NCBI GenBank assembly: GCA_905182175.1
Contig: CAJJAT010000007.1
Location: 1-64,000, forward strand
From: Flavobacteriales bacterium UBA1494
Lineage (GTDB): Bacteria > Bacteroidota > Bacteroidia > Flavobacteriales_E > Vicingaceae
DNA: 64,000 nucleotides
Direction: 5' to 3'
In this document: piece after piece, positions 8,721-17,525 of the stretch
How positions within the stretch are numbered: the stretch's first letter is position 1
How the letters are laid out: each line of letters starts with the position of its first letter
Notes under the pieces: generated by a model
What the model saw: the letters and a program-made list of their open reading frames with translations, nothing else
Told to the model about the DNA's origin: nothing
The model's database searches: none
Program-made: the position numbers and the translations under genes

Positions 8721-9665
8721 ATGATTGAACGACTAAAAAGGAAATTATTTACCTTGCAGGTTGTTAGAAAATCGGTGCGAGTTTCAAAAACATTGATTCT
8801 TCCAGGTTTCGATAAACTCCCGATTTACTACGTTGCCAGGTTTTTCATTAAGGGAATCCAAAAAGGTTTGTTGGATACTAAAGCTTCTTCGATGGCTTTT
8901 AGGTTTTTCATGGCTCTATTCCCTACTCTAATTTTCTTATTGACGCTTCTACCGTATATTCCTATTCCTGATTTCAAAATGGAACTTTTAAAAATTCTGG
9001 AAGACTTACTTCCGGCAACTGGATTTAAATTTATTGAAGAAACAGTTGTTACCTTAGTGTCGGATACTGACAGCGGCCTCTTGTCTTTTGGTTTTCTATT
9101 TGCTATATTCTTAGCAACCAACGGAATAGACTCTATGCTATTGGCTTTTGAAGATAGTTTTAATACTTCGTTAAATCGTAATTTTTTCCACAAGAAACTC
9201 TTATCAATTGTTTTACTTTTTATTCTTACCCTTTTATTAGTGATGGCCATTGCGGGGATTCTATTTTCTGTTTACCTCGTTAATTTTGTTTTAGAACCTG
9301 GCAGCATTACCTCTATTTTGCTGCTAGCAGGAAAGTGGATAATTATGGCCGCACTTTGTTTTTTCGCAATATCCTTTATTTACTATATTGGAGGAAACAG
9401 GAAGTTACGTTGGCGGTTCTTTTCAGCAGGCTCTACTCTAGCAACTTTAATGGTATTGTTGGTTTCTTTCGGATTTGGATATTACGTAGACAACTTTGCC
9501 AATTACAATAAAATATATGGTTCTATTGGGACAATAATTGTAATTATGCTTTGGATATACTTTAACTCCTATGTATTACTTGTGGGTTTTGAGTTAAACG
9601 CAAGTATCCAGCAAGCGGGAAGTATTAAAGCATTAGAAGATAAAATTGAAGAAGAGGTGGTTTGA
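8721..9665 (+). CDS. YihY/BrkB family inner-membrane protein
   Basis: This 314-residue protein of the YihY/virulence factor BrkB family has about six transmembrane helices (about 62-85, 120-145, 165-190, 205-225, 238-260 and 270-295). Family marks are SSMAFRFFMALFPTLIFLLTLLPYIP near the first helix, LSFGFLFAIFLATNGIDSMLLAFE, and YGSIGTIIVIMLWIYFNSYVLLVGFELNA at the end. The family's role is unsettled; the old RNase BN label is not supported. The ATG directly follows the nadC stop, so it is the last gene of that operon. Confidence 0.85.
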   Translation: MIERLKRKLFTLQVVRKSVRVSKTLILPGFDKLPIYYVARFFIKGIQKGLLDTKASSMAFRFFMALFPTLIFLLTLLPYIPIPDFKMELLKILEDLLPATGFKFIEETVVTLVSDTDSGLLSFGFLFAIFLATNGIDSMLLAFEDSFNTSLNRNFFHKKLLSIVLLFILTLLLVMAIAGILFSVYLVNFVLEPGSITSILLLAGKWIIMAALCFFAISFIYYIGGNRKLRWRFFSAGSTLATLMVLLVSFGFGYYVDNFANYNKIYGSIGTIIVIMLWIYFNSYVLLVGFELNASIQQAGSIKALEDKIEEEVV

Positions 9666-9911
9666 TTAATTGTTACACTACTTATTTATCCTAAAATTAA
9701 AAATTAGTGTTTCCTGCATTTTTTAATATTATCTACCTAATGTTAGGACTGAAGTAACTCAACTTAGATTTCACAATAAAACTAAGTATTAGAGCTACCC
9801 TTTTCTTATTCCCTAACTGAGGATGACCTCTATGAATGCCATTTTGATTAGACAAAATCAAATCCCATTTGTGTATTAGCCCCTAATAAAGTCGAAGTGC
9901 GTTATTAGATT
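9666..9911. other. Intergenic stretch between yihY and the broken flippase
   Basis: About 250 AT-rich bases with stops in all frames. On the reverse strand it may contain a further decayed tail of the neighbouring flippase (short open bits after the stop at 9912), but nothing recognisable was found. No terminator hairpin was evident after yihY. Confidence 0.4.
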
Positions 9912-11165
9912 TCAAATAATACATTTGAAATAAGAACGAATAAAATTGAAAAGAATCAATGAAACGGCCGTAGCAATCGCAGCACACAGAATTCCCATTG
10001 TTATAATCATAATAATGTTTGAAATTAATGTCATTAGGGCCAGGACAAACAAGCTAAAGCTATCGAACTTGTAGTTTTTGTGATGTTTCTTATTTGATGA
10101 TTAACTCCGAAAATGAAATTAATCACCTTACTTAATCCGAGAAAGAAGAACACCCATTTACCTGCGATATATTCCAGACGTTCTAACTCAAAGAAATTAT
10201 CAATACTAGATCACACTAATATAAAAATAGCCCCACCCATTAAAAATTGAGTGAGAGAAGTTTTCTTATAAATTTCATCAATTTTTTCAAAATTTATATC
10301 TTTCCAACTATTGGATAATAACGTTAGCGTTATGTTCGCCATGGAAACTGAAGGCATCATTAATAAAACAGTTAAAAAAATGCATTCGTATAAATTGCGA
10401 CAGCTTCTAATCCTAAAAAATAACCAATCATCAATACATCAACTCTTGTAACCACGATAGAAGAAAAGTTAGACATCACAGAAAAAAAACTATAATTATA
10501 AAATACGCATCTTAATCGTCTACTAAAAAAGTCAAAATGAATCTTAAAACTTAGGTATCCTTTTACCCATAAATAAACAAAATAGAACAGAACTGCTAAA
10601 GAATAAGATCCAACAAATAATGCCAAAAACTGATAGTAATCAATATATTCAAGGTGCAACAAAACTATAAAAACAGTTAGCAGGCAGCGGTGAAGTACAT
10701 TCTTCACAAAGGAACTTATTACTGTCTCAGATCTTGCCTGCAGATAACTTTCAAGCAGCCCTACAAAAATCAAAAAAATGATAGCGGAAAAATTGCGAAG
10801 TAATAATTCTTAATCTGTCTCTAATCAGAGGCATAAAGATCTAATATTTGATCCTGAAATAAAAACAATGGGATTGCTAACGTTAAAAACCCAGCAATAG
10901 CCGTTAAGGACGCAATCGATAACAACCCTCGATCAAAATTATCATTGGCACGAAAAAATGAAAAAAATTTAACCATTCCTTTATACATGCCAAAATTGGC
11001 AAACTGAGCATAAATAATTGCAAGATCGAGTAGGATATTCCTCAAGCCTAATTCCTCTGGCGTAAGCCAACGATTCATAAAAATTGCGACGTTTAAAAAC
11101 CCTAATGCGACCCCAACATAGCTAAAAACTGAGGAATAGGCGGCTTGTCTAATTATAATCCCCAT
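9912..11165 (-). pseudogene. Broken Wzx-type polysaccharide flippase
   Basis: Stitched reverse frames give a polysaccharide/lipopolysaccharide exporter of the MATE/Wzx type. The N-terminus is MGIIIRQAAYSSVFSYVGVA with FMNRWLTPEELGLRNIL. The middle has VTRVDVLMIGYFLGLEAVAIYT, followed by SNSWKDINFEKIDEIYKKTS, EYIAGKWVFFFLGLSKVINFIFG, and a final GILCAAIATAVSLILFNFI. Lesions seen are a TAG at 10821-10823, one base missing in the A7 run at 10772-10778, one missing in the A7 run at 10374-10380, a TGA at 10211-10213 and a frameshift near 10070-10080. The remaining sequence is clear enough that the inactivation looks recent. It is downstream of the 550-residue transferase gene and would have exported the glycan made by this locus. 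Confidence 0.85.
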
Positions 11166-11171
11166 GTTACG

Positions 11172-12824
11172 CTAATTGTTATCTTTTTTTAATAAATAGG
11201 ATTCTACCTCTGCTATTATTCGCTGGGCAGCTTTACCATCAGATGCATAAAAAAAAGATTCAATAAATTTTTGAAATGCAATTTGATCAACTTTAATCTC
11301 TAAAGAACTGAAAATATGTAACAAGTCTGATTTATTTGCAATCGGTATTCCGACACCCTCCTTCACATATCCTACCAAGTCTTCTTTTAAATAATCCAAA
11401 ACGATAATTGGTTTAAAGTATTCTACAAACTCTGCTCCAACGGTCGAATATGCTGTAATTAATACATCAGCTATCCTAAAGTGCTCTTCAATTTCAATAT
11501 CTCTTTCTATTACTAGATTTTCAAAACCAACCAATGTAGCGATTTCTTCAAAGTATTTATCTTCCTTTTCGTTCGGATGAGGTCTTACTATTAATTGAAA
11601 ACGATCTGATAACATACTAAAACATTCAAATACATCTTTCAATTGCTGCACCCTAAGTTCTTCGTCTGGAATTGGTTGTGTAGCAAAGAGAACAGTTTTC
11701 TTACTAGACCGAACACGTAAAGCCGCAGACGTATCTATGCCTTTTTTTCTTAAACTACCAACTGCACAAATTTGGTCGGCAGTATACCCCCCATATTTTA
11801 ACAAAACGTTGTTGTAATATTCTCCCCATGTAAATGTTACGGTTGGTAATACCGGTCTGTTATTATACTCCCCATATGTATATGCAAAATGATATCGATA
11901 AATAGCACCATGTTGAACTGCAAATACTTTCACATTGTTTTTTACCGCAGCATATTGAATGACCTTTTGCTGAGGGCTATTTTCATCACTAATGATAAGA
12001 GAGTCTACATTACCTGCTTTTAAAAGCTCGTCAAAGGAAAGAAATCGGAGAAACAAAACTCCAAAATATTTCTTCTTCGATATTAAGTGATTGTAAATAG
12101 ATCGATCTAGTTGTGAAAACTTCTCCTGTTCGAACGAATGAAGTAATTTACTTAGGGCCTTTCCAAATTTATAAAACTTCTTCCAGGCTAAAAAACTGGT
12201 TATAGTTTTTAAGAATAGCTGATCTGAATTGCAATAATTAGAAAAGAGCTTAAGATCAGGAAGTGGTTTTTTAAAGTCAAACAACGACCTTATTTTAAAT
12301 AAATTATATTCTTTGTCAAGATCTCCAAATAGTTCATTTACTCTGTAGTTTGCTCCTCCTTCGTTGTGAAATATCACCTTGCCAGTCAAATTTTCAGACT
12401 TACTATTACGCACCTTAATTATAAAAGTAATTTCCGCTAAAGCCCTTTTTAATTTCTTTAACAATCCCTTTTTTACATCAGGATTTTCTATTCTCGAATG
12501 TGGGTATTGCCTTTTAAATTCTTTAACAATCGCGTCGTTGGTGCTCTTTTCAATTAATGAAAAATTCAATCTAAAGTGCTCTAAAAACCAGATGTTTATT
12601 CCAGTAGTATTTTGAAAATGTAAAAAAAGGGAATCAAACTTATTATAAAACTCAACAATTCCGTCAATTACTGACAGCTTTATTTTTTCTTTCCGACCTT
12701 GAGGCAAAAAAAACCCTTCTACATCTAACTCCTTGTTTTCCTGATATGAAAACAGCTTTGTGTCGTTAAATTTCGACACAAATTCTCTTGTTACCTTACC
12801 CTTTATAAAAACAATCTGTTCCAC
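11172..12824 (-). CDS. GT-B-like surface-carbohydrate transferase (candidate nonulosonate transferase)
   Basis: This is a 550-residue cytoplasmic protein with no signal peptide or obvious membrane helices. The C-terminal half resembles the GT-B folds of CDP-glycerol transferases and capsule polysaccharide synthesis proteins: SLIISDENSPQQKVIQYAA, VFAVQHGAIYRYHF (QHG), TVTFTWGEYY, a VRPHPNE strand, and ADVLITAYSTVGAEF before a C-terminal helix. No family can be named with certainty. It lies head-to-head with neuA, so a role in moving a CMP-activated nonulosonic acid onto a glycan is a reasonable inference, but a glycerol-phosphate or other sugar transferase is possible. The broken flippase begins 6 bases downstream on the same strand. 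Confidence 0.6.
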   Translation of the reverse strand: MEQIVFIKGKVTREFVSKFNDTKLFSYQENKELDVEGFFLPQGRKEKIKLSVIDGIVEFYNKFDSLFLHFQNTTGINIWFLEHFRLNFSLIEKSTNDAIVKEFKRQYPHSRIENPDVKKGLLKKLKRALAEITFIIKVRNSKSENLTGKVIFHNEGGANYRVNELFGDLDKEYNLFKIRSLFDFKKPLPDLKLFSNYCNSDQLFLKTITSFLAWKKFYKFGKALSKLLHSFEQEKFSQLDRSIYNHLISKKKYFGVLFLRFLSFDELLKAGNVDSLIISDENSPQQKVIQYAAVKNNVKVFAVQHGAIYRYHFAYTYGEYNNRPVLPTVTFTWGEYYNNVLLKYGGYTADQICAVGSLRKKGIDTSAALRVRSSKKTVLFATQPIPDEELRVQQLKDVFECFSMLSDRFQLIVRPHPNEKEDKYFEEIATLVGFENLVIERDIEIEEHFRIADVLITAYSTVGAEFVEYFKPIIVLDYLKEDLVGYVKEGVGIPIANKSDLLHIFSSLEIKVDQIAFQKFIESFFYASDGKAAQRIIAEVESYLLKKDNN

Positions 12825-12909
12825 CTTAACCGAAGTATGTTACTTTAAAATTTATTTTGAAAATTACATTTCTTTTAATTGATTAATTCAATAAATACCA
12901 TCAAAAACT

Positions 12910-12917
12910 TACCTTTG
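12910..12917 (+). promoter_or_regulatory. Putative promoter of the nonulosonate operon
   Basis: TACCTTTG is an exact TAnnTTTG -7 box, 16 bases ahead of the neuA ATG at 12934. The nearest TTG (12879-12881) is farther away than the usual 17-23 bases, so only the -7 element is supported. The six genes that follow are overlapping or nearly so and would share this promoter. Confidence 0.45.
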
Positions 12918-12933
12918 AAATAGATTAAATTCA

Positions 12934-13626
12934 ATGGGAAAAACAATAGCATTTATACCTGCTCGAGGTGGCAGCAAATCAATTCCACTTAAAAATATTA
13001 AGTCGTTTTACGGACAACCTCTGCTGCTTTGGAATATAAAGGAACTACTTCATGTAAATGAAATAGACGAGATCGTAGTTGCTACTGATTCAGAGCAAAT
13101 TGCAAAGATTGCAAGGATTGACAGCAAAGTTTCTATTTACTATCGCAATGAATTGAATGCAAAAGATGGTTCTTCCACAGAGTCAGTAATGTTAGAATAC
13201 ATAACTGCAAAGAACCTTTCACCTGATGATACGTTTGTTCTGGTGCAAGCAACATCCCCTTTTACACAACAATCAGACTTTGAAGAAGGTCTTTCACTGT
13301 TTCATGGAGAAAATATCGACTCAGTTTTAGCTGTTGTTCCCTTCAAAAGATTGGTTTGGTCTGAAGAAAAAAAACCTCTAACATTCGAATTGGATAAAAG
13401 ACAAAGAAGGCAGGATTTTGACACGTATTACTTAGAAAATGGAGCCTTCTATGTAAATTCTGTGGAAAACATTGCAGCAAATAAAAGTAGAATTTCAGGA
13501 CGGTTTGGATTTCATATCATGCCAGAACATACAGCTTTAGAAATGGACGAACCGTTAGATTGGGAATTTGGAGAAATTCAAATGAAAAAACTAATCGACA
13601 ATAACGAATTTACACCTAACCTATAA
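12934..13626 (+). CDS. neuA: Acylneuraminate/nonulosonate cytidylyltransferase
   Basis: This 230-residue enzyme activates a sialic-acid-like nonulosonic acid with CTP to the CMP-sugar. The N-terminal nucleotide-binding motif FIPARGGSKSIPLKNIK is intact. It is followed by VVATDSEQIAKIA, LVQATSPF, and a C-terminal YYLENGAFYV and EMDEPLDWEFGEIQ with the metal/product-site acidic residues. Sequence alone does not tell neuraminic from legionaminic or pseudaminic acid. The stop codon shares one base with the start of neuB (TAATG), so the two are translationally coupled. Confidence 0.85.
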   Translation: MGKTIAFIPARGGSKSIPLKNIKSFYGQPLLLWNIKELLHVNEIDEIVVATDSEQIAKIARIDSKVSIYYRNELNAKDGSSTESVMLEYITAKNLSPDDTFVLVQATSPFTQQSDFEEGLSLFHGENIDSVLAVVPFKRLVWSEEKKPLTFELDKRQRRQDFDTYYLENGAFYVNSVENIAANKSRISGRFGFHIMPEHTALEMDEPLDWEFGEIQMKKLIDNNEFTPNL

Positions 13627-14672
13627 TGGAATTTAATAAAACAATCTCTATTGGAAACAATACAATAGGCGCGAACAAGCGAGTTTTTATAATTGGAGAG
13701 GCAGGTGTAAACCATGGAGGAGATATTAATGTTGCTAAACAACTAGTCGACATTGCCGTAGAGGCAGGTGTTGATGCAGTAAAGTTTCAAGCATTTAGAA
13801 CAAGTGATTTAATCATTGAAAATGTACAAAAAGCACCGTATCAATCCAAAACTACCGAACAAGAAGAGTCACAAACCGACATGTTACGGAAATTAGAATT
13901 AAAACAGGAGCAATACATTGAGCTAAAAGGTTATTGCGAATCAAAAAATATAATCTTCTTGATTACACCTTTTGATGAAGGTAGTTTAATTGAACTTGAG
14001 GAAATTGGAGTTGTAGCTTATAAAGTCGCATCGACAGATACAACTAATCTTCCATTTTTGCGCAAAATTGCAGCAACAGGTAAACCTATATTCTTATCGA
14101 CCGGAATGACGTATCTGGAAGAAATAAGAACAGCTCTCGAAGAAATTCAATCCTTCAACAAAGATATTATTTTAATGCAATGCACGGCAAACTATCCGAT
14201 AGAAGATACAGAAGCTAACTTAAATGTAATTCGAACGTTTCAAAATGAATTTAATGTTTTAACAGGCTATTCAGATCACTCCATGGGAATTGGTGCAGCA
14301 CCCTATGCTTTGCCAATGGGGGTTTGCATGATTGAAAAGCACTTTACAGTAAACAAGGGCGAGAGTGGTCCGGATCACCGAGCCTCTTTAGACCCTGAAG
14401 AATTAAAAAGCCTAGTTCAAGAAGTTAGGAGAATCGAAAAATTTCTAGGGTCATCAATAAAAGAACCGACAGAATCAGAACTTAAGACCCGCAAATCATT
14501 ACAAAAAAATTTAGTGGCAAAAGTAGAAATCAAAATGGGAGACATCTTCAGTGATGAAAATGTGGTTGCAAAAAGAACAGGAGGCGAAGGAATATCCCCA
14601 ATAGAATATAAGAAGGTTTTCGGTTCAGAAGCGCCAAAAGCATTTAGTAGAAACGAAGTCATTACAATATGA
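13626..14672 (+). CDS. neuB: N-acetylneuraminate/nonulosonate synthase
   Basis: This 348-residue enzyme condenses phosphoenolpyruvate with an amino hexose to form a nine-carbon acid. The NeuB TIM barrel spans about 20-270, with IIGEAGVNHGGDINVAKQL and DAVKFQAFRTSDLI at the PEP site, FDEGSLIELEEIGVVAYKVAS, LSTGM, MQCTANYP and GYSDHSMGIGA, followed by MIEKHFTVNKGESGPDHRASLDP. A C-terminal SAF (antifreeze-like) domain spans about 285-345 with the SLVA/KMGDIFS-type strand and AKRTGGEGISP. The neuD start overlaps its last 4 bases. Confidence 0.9.
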   Translation: MEFNKTISIGNNTIGANKRVFIIGEAGVNHGGDINVAKQLVDIAVEAGVDAVKFQAFRTSDLIIENVQKAPYQSKTTEQEESQTDMLRKLELKQEQYIELKGYCESKNIIFLITPFDEGSLIELEEIGVVAYKVASTDTTNLPFLRKIAATGKPIFLSTGMTYLEEIRTALEEIQSFNKDIILMQCTANYPIEDTEANLNVIRTFQNEFNVLTGYSDHSMGIGAAPYALPMGVCMIEKHFTVNKGESGPDHRASLDPEELKSLVQEVRRIEKFLGSSIKEPTESELKTRKSLQKNLVAKVEIKMGDIFSDENVVAKRTGGEGISPIEYKKVFGSEAPKAFSRNEVITI

Positions 14673-15271
14673 GCTCAGTAGCAATTATTGGTGCAGGAGG
14701 GCACACAAGAACGTTAATACATCTTTTGGAATTGAACGGTATTCACATTTCTGCAGTTTTTGATGAAATTGTTAAATCGGAAAACGAAACGATTCTTAGT
14801 TATCCTGTTAAACCTCTAACGGAGGTAACAAATGAGTTAAAAGTGGTCATTAGCAAAGGGGATGTGCAAGACAAGTTATATTTTGCCAAGAAGTATAAAA
14901 GCAATATACTTTTAACAAATCTGTTTCATCCTAAAGCTATAATTGAAACATCACTAATTGGTAACTCAAATCAAATAAGTGCAGGCACCTATTTAGCTCC
15001 AACTTGTGAGGTTGGCGATCAAAATGTAATCTATTCCGGTTCTGTTATTGAACATGAAAGCTGCATCGGTAATTTTAATACAATTACTGTAAATGTATCT
15101 ATCTGCGGCAGGGTTAAGATTGGAGATAATTGCTACATAGGGGCAGGAGCCGTTATTTTACCAAACATTACAATTGCAGACAATGTTACAATAGGAGCAG
15201 GGTCTGTTGTAACTAAAAATATACCTGAATCAGGCACTTACATTGGAATTCCAGCAAAAAAAGTAATATGA
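14669..15271 (+). CDS. neuD: NeuD-type left-handed beta-helix acetyltransferase
   Basis: This 200-residue sugar O- or N-acetyltransferase has an N-terminal PglD-like Rossmann part (SVAIIGAGGHTRTLIHLLE) and a hexapeptide-repeat domain from about 85 on. The repeats include GNSNQISAGTYLAPTCEVGD, IGDNCYIGAGAVILPNITI and IGAGSVVTKNIPESGTYIG, ending with the typical GIPAKKVI. It is the usual partner of NeuB/NeuA in sialic- and legionaminic-acid operons, where it acetylates the amino sugar or the final acid. It overlaps both neighbours by 4 bases. Confidence 0.8.
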   Translation: MSSVAIIGAGGHTRTLIHLLELNGIHISAVFDEIVKSENETILSYPVKPLTEVTNELKVVISKGDVQDKLYFAKKYKSNILLTNLFHPKAIIETSLIGNSNQISAGTYLAPTCEVGDQNVIYSGSVIEHESCIGNFNTITVNVSICGRVKIGDNCYIGAGAVILPNITIADNVTIGAGSVVTKNIPESGTYIGIPAKKVI

Positions 15272-16143
15272 TTTACATCTCGAGTTCATGTATTAAAACA
15301 AATAAAATAGAGAAAGCTGTTCGCACCTTGTGTGATGAAGGCTTTAAAAACATCGAACTTTCGGGCGGAACTGAATTTGATAATGATGCCTTGAGTACTT
15401 TGGTTTCATTAAAAAAAGAATACGATGCTAATTTTTTACTTCACAACTACTTCCCCACTCCACAGCAATCTTTTGTCATAAATCTAGCTTCTTTAGATCC
15501 TAACATCAGCGAACTAAGTACAGCTGTAATAAAGAAAGCAATCGAATGGTCGGTAGAATTAGGGGCCAACAAATATGCTTTTCATGCCGGCTTTTTAATA
15601 AATATACCACTGAACGAAGTAGGAAAGGTAATTTCTAAGGCTACTTTGTTTAATGAAAAAGAAGCATACGCCGAATTTGAAAAAAACTTAGCAGAAATAA
15701 GCGATTTCAATAACGATAGAGTTCAGCTTTATATTGAAAATAATGTTCTTTCAACTTTAAACTACAACTCTTTCAATAGTAACGATCCGTTCTTTTTTAC
15801 ATCAAGTCAAAATCTAGAAAAAATCACTTTACCGAACGAAATGAAGATTTTACTTGATGTTGCACATTTAAAAGTAAGTTGTAATTCACTTTCACTTAAC
15901 TTTGATGAGGAACTTACTGCTCTTTACAAAAAGACTGATTATGTCCATTTTAGCGATAACGATGGGCGCAGTGATTCTAACAATGTTTTGAAAGAAGATT
16001 CTTATCTGCACAAAAGTCTTAAAGAAATTTGGAGTCCAAGTAAAGTATTAACCATCGAAGTATATTCCGGAATGGACGATATTAAACAAACATATAATAC
16101 ACTAGAACAATTAAATAAGGAAAATGAATCAATCGAAGTGTAG
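15268..16143 (+). CDS. Sugar phosphate isomerase/epimerase-like TIM-barrel protein
   Basis: The 291-residue product has the AP-endonuclease-2/xylose-isomerase-like barrel. It contains MIYISSSCI at strand 1, FKNIELSGG at strand 2, NFLLHNYFPTP at strand 3, GANKYAFHAGF, VQLYIENN with a metal-type Glu, LLDVAHLKVSC with an Asp-x-x-His pair, DYVHFSDNDG and TIEVYSG. These supply the Glu/Asp/His metal ligands of the family. The exact reaction is unknown. Its place inside the neu operon, overlapping the next gene by 20 bases, suggests it makes or isomerises the amino-sugar precursor, a step that would otherwise need a NeuC or LegG epimerase not found here. Confidence 0.7.
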   Translation: MIYISSSCIKTNKIEKAVRTLCDEGFKNIELSGGTEFDNDALSTLVSLKKEYDANFLLHNYFPTPQQSFVINLASLDPNISELSTAVIKKAIEWSVELGANKYAFHAGFLINIPLNEVGKVISKATLFNEKEAYAEFEKNLAEISDFNNDRVQLYIENNVLSTLNYNSFNSNDPFFFTSSQNLEKITLPNEMKILLDVAHLKVSCNSLSLNFDEELTALYKKTDYVHFSDNDGRSDSNNVLKEDSYLHKSLKEIWSPSKVLTIEVYSGMDDIKQTYNTLEQLNKENESIEV

Positions 16144-17518
16144 AGTTGGTGTAAAACTTAGAAGCTTGTTAGAAGCTATAAATGAGGAACCTTTTGGAAC
16201 GGCCTTTATTGAAAATGAACAAGATGTTTTAGTCGGTATTATTACAGATGGTGACTTTAGAAGAATGTTACTTAACGGCAAAGAGCTAGACGATACTATA
16301 GAAAAGGAAGACTTAAGTAGTTTTATTTCTGCAAATAAAGGGGAAGATTTTGACAAACTAATCGCCAAAACAAATCATAAAATAAACATCATTCCAATCG
16401 TCGGTAAAAACGGTGAATTGGTTGATTATTTTGAATACAAACACAAGACTAAATTCACTCCGGTTGCAGAACCAACCTTAGAGAATAGAGAGTTAGAATA
16501 TTTACTCGATGCATTCAAATCAACTTGGATTTCTAGTAGAGGTAAGTACATTGATCGTTTTGAGGCTGAATTTGCTTCATTTTGTAGTACCAAGTGTGGT
16601 GTTGCGACATCAAATGGAACGGTTGCCATACACTTAGCGTTAGTAGCCTTAGGCATCGGCGAAGGGGATGAAGTGATTATTCCAGACTTAACATTTGCTG
16701 CCACAATAAATGCCGTGTTATATGCAAATGCTACTCCTGTAATTGTAGATGTTGACCCAATTACTTGGACGATTTTTCCAGAAGAAATTGAAAAAGCAAT
16801 AACCTCAAAAACAAAAGCGATTATACCCGTGCATGTTTATGGCCAATCATGCGAAATGGATAAAATAATGCACTTGGCAAATAAGCACAATCTAAAGGTT
16901 GTAGAGGATTGTGCAGAAGCGCATGGGGCGGAATTTAAAGGCCAAAAGGTTGGCAGTTTTGGAGATATAGCGACCTTCTCGTTTTTTGCCAATAAAATAA
17001 TTACTACGGGAGAAGGCGGTATGTGCGTGACTAATTCAGAGGAATTAGACACGAAAATGAGAAAATTACGCGATCATGGAATGAGCAAGGAAAAACGCTA
17101 TTGGCATGACGAAATTGGTTTCAATTACAGAATGACAAATTTGCAAGCTGCCATAGGCTGCGCACAACTAGAAAAAATTGAATGGATTTTAGATCGAAAT
17201 GATCAGATTGAAAGAGATTATATCAAACATTTAGATCATCTCAATTTGTTTAAGTGGCAAAAAACATACAGACAAAACAGAAAAGTGGTTTGGCTAATGT
17301 CTTGTCTGACTGAAAAACGGAGCGAAGTGATGGATAAATTAAAAGAAAATAACATTGACGTCCGTCCTTTCTTCTTTTGCTTGTCAGAAATGCCGATTTA
17401 CTCAAAGTATAAATTTTCTAACAGAAATGCACTTGTTATTTCCAAACGAGGTATTAACCTTCCGACAGTAAAAAATGTAGATTATGAGAACGTAGCTAAC
17501 ATTCTATCCACTATATAA
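16124..17518 (+). CDS. CBS-pair / DegT-DnrJ-EryC1-StrS aminotransferase fusion
   Basis: The 464-residue protein has two parts. Residues about 8-108 form a CBS pair (AINEEPFGTAFIENEQDVLVG then IITDGDFRRMLLNG, and a second half ending INIIPIVGKNGELVDYFE). Residues about 115-464 form a complete PLP sugar aminotransferase: NGTVAIHLAL, EVIIPDLTFAATINAV, VEDCAEAHGAEFKG, and FANKIITTGEGG with the PLP lysine at about 291, then NYRMTNLQAAIGCAQL. Such CBS pairs are normally attached to the nucleotidyltransferase of nonulosonate pathways (PtmE type), not to the aminotransferase. The fusion is read in one continuous frame. It probably aminates a keto sugar nucleotide; the CBS pair may sense a nucleotide. 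Confidence 0.85.
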   Translation: MNQSKCRVGVKLRSLLEAINEEPFGTAFIENEQDVLVGIITDGDFRRMLLNGKELDDTIEKEDLSSFISANKGEDFDKLIAKTNHKINIIPIVGKNGELVDYFEYKHKTKFTPVAEPTLENRELEYLLDAFKSTWISSRGKYIDRFEAEFASFCSTKCGVATSNGTVAIHLALVALGIGEGDEVIIPDLTFAATINAVLYANATPVIVDVDPITWTIFPEEIEKAITSKTKAIIPVHVYGQSCEMDKIMHLANKHNLKVVEDCAEAHGAEFKGQKVGSFGDIATFSFFANKIITTGEGGMCVTNSEELDTKMRKLRDHGMSKEKRYWHDEIGFNYRMTNLQAAIGCAQLEKIEWILDRNDQIERDYIKHLDHLNLFKWQKTYRQNRKVVWLMSCLTEKRSEVMDKLKENNIDVRPFFFCLSEMPIYSKYKFSNRNALVISKRGINLPTVKNVDYENVANILSTI

Positions 17519-17525
17519 ATAAAAG

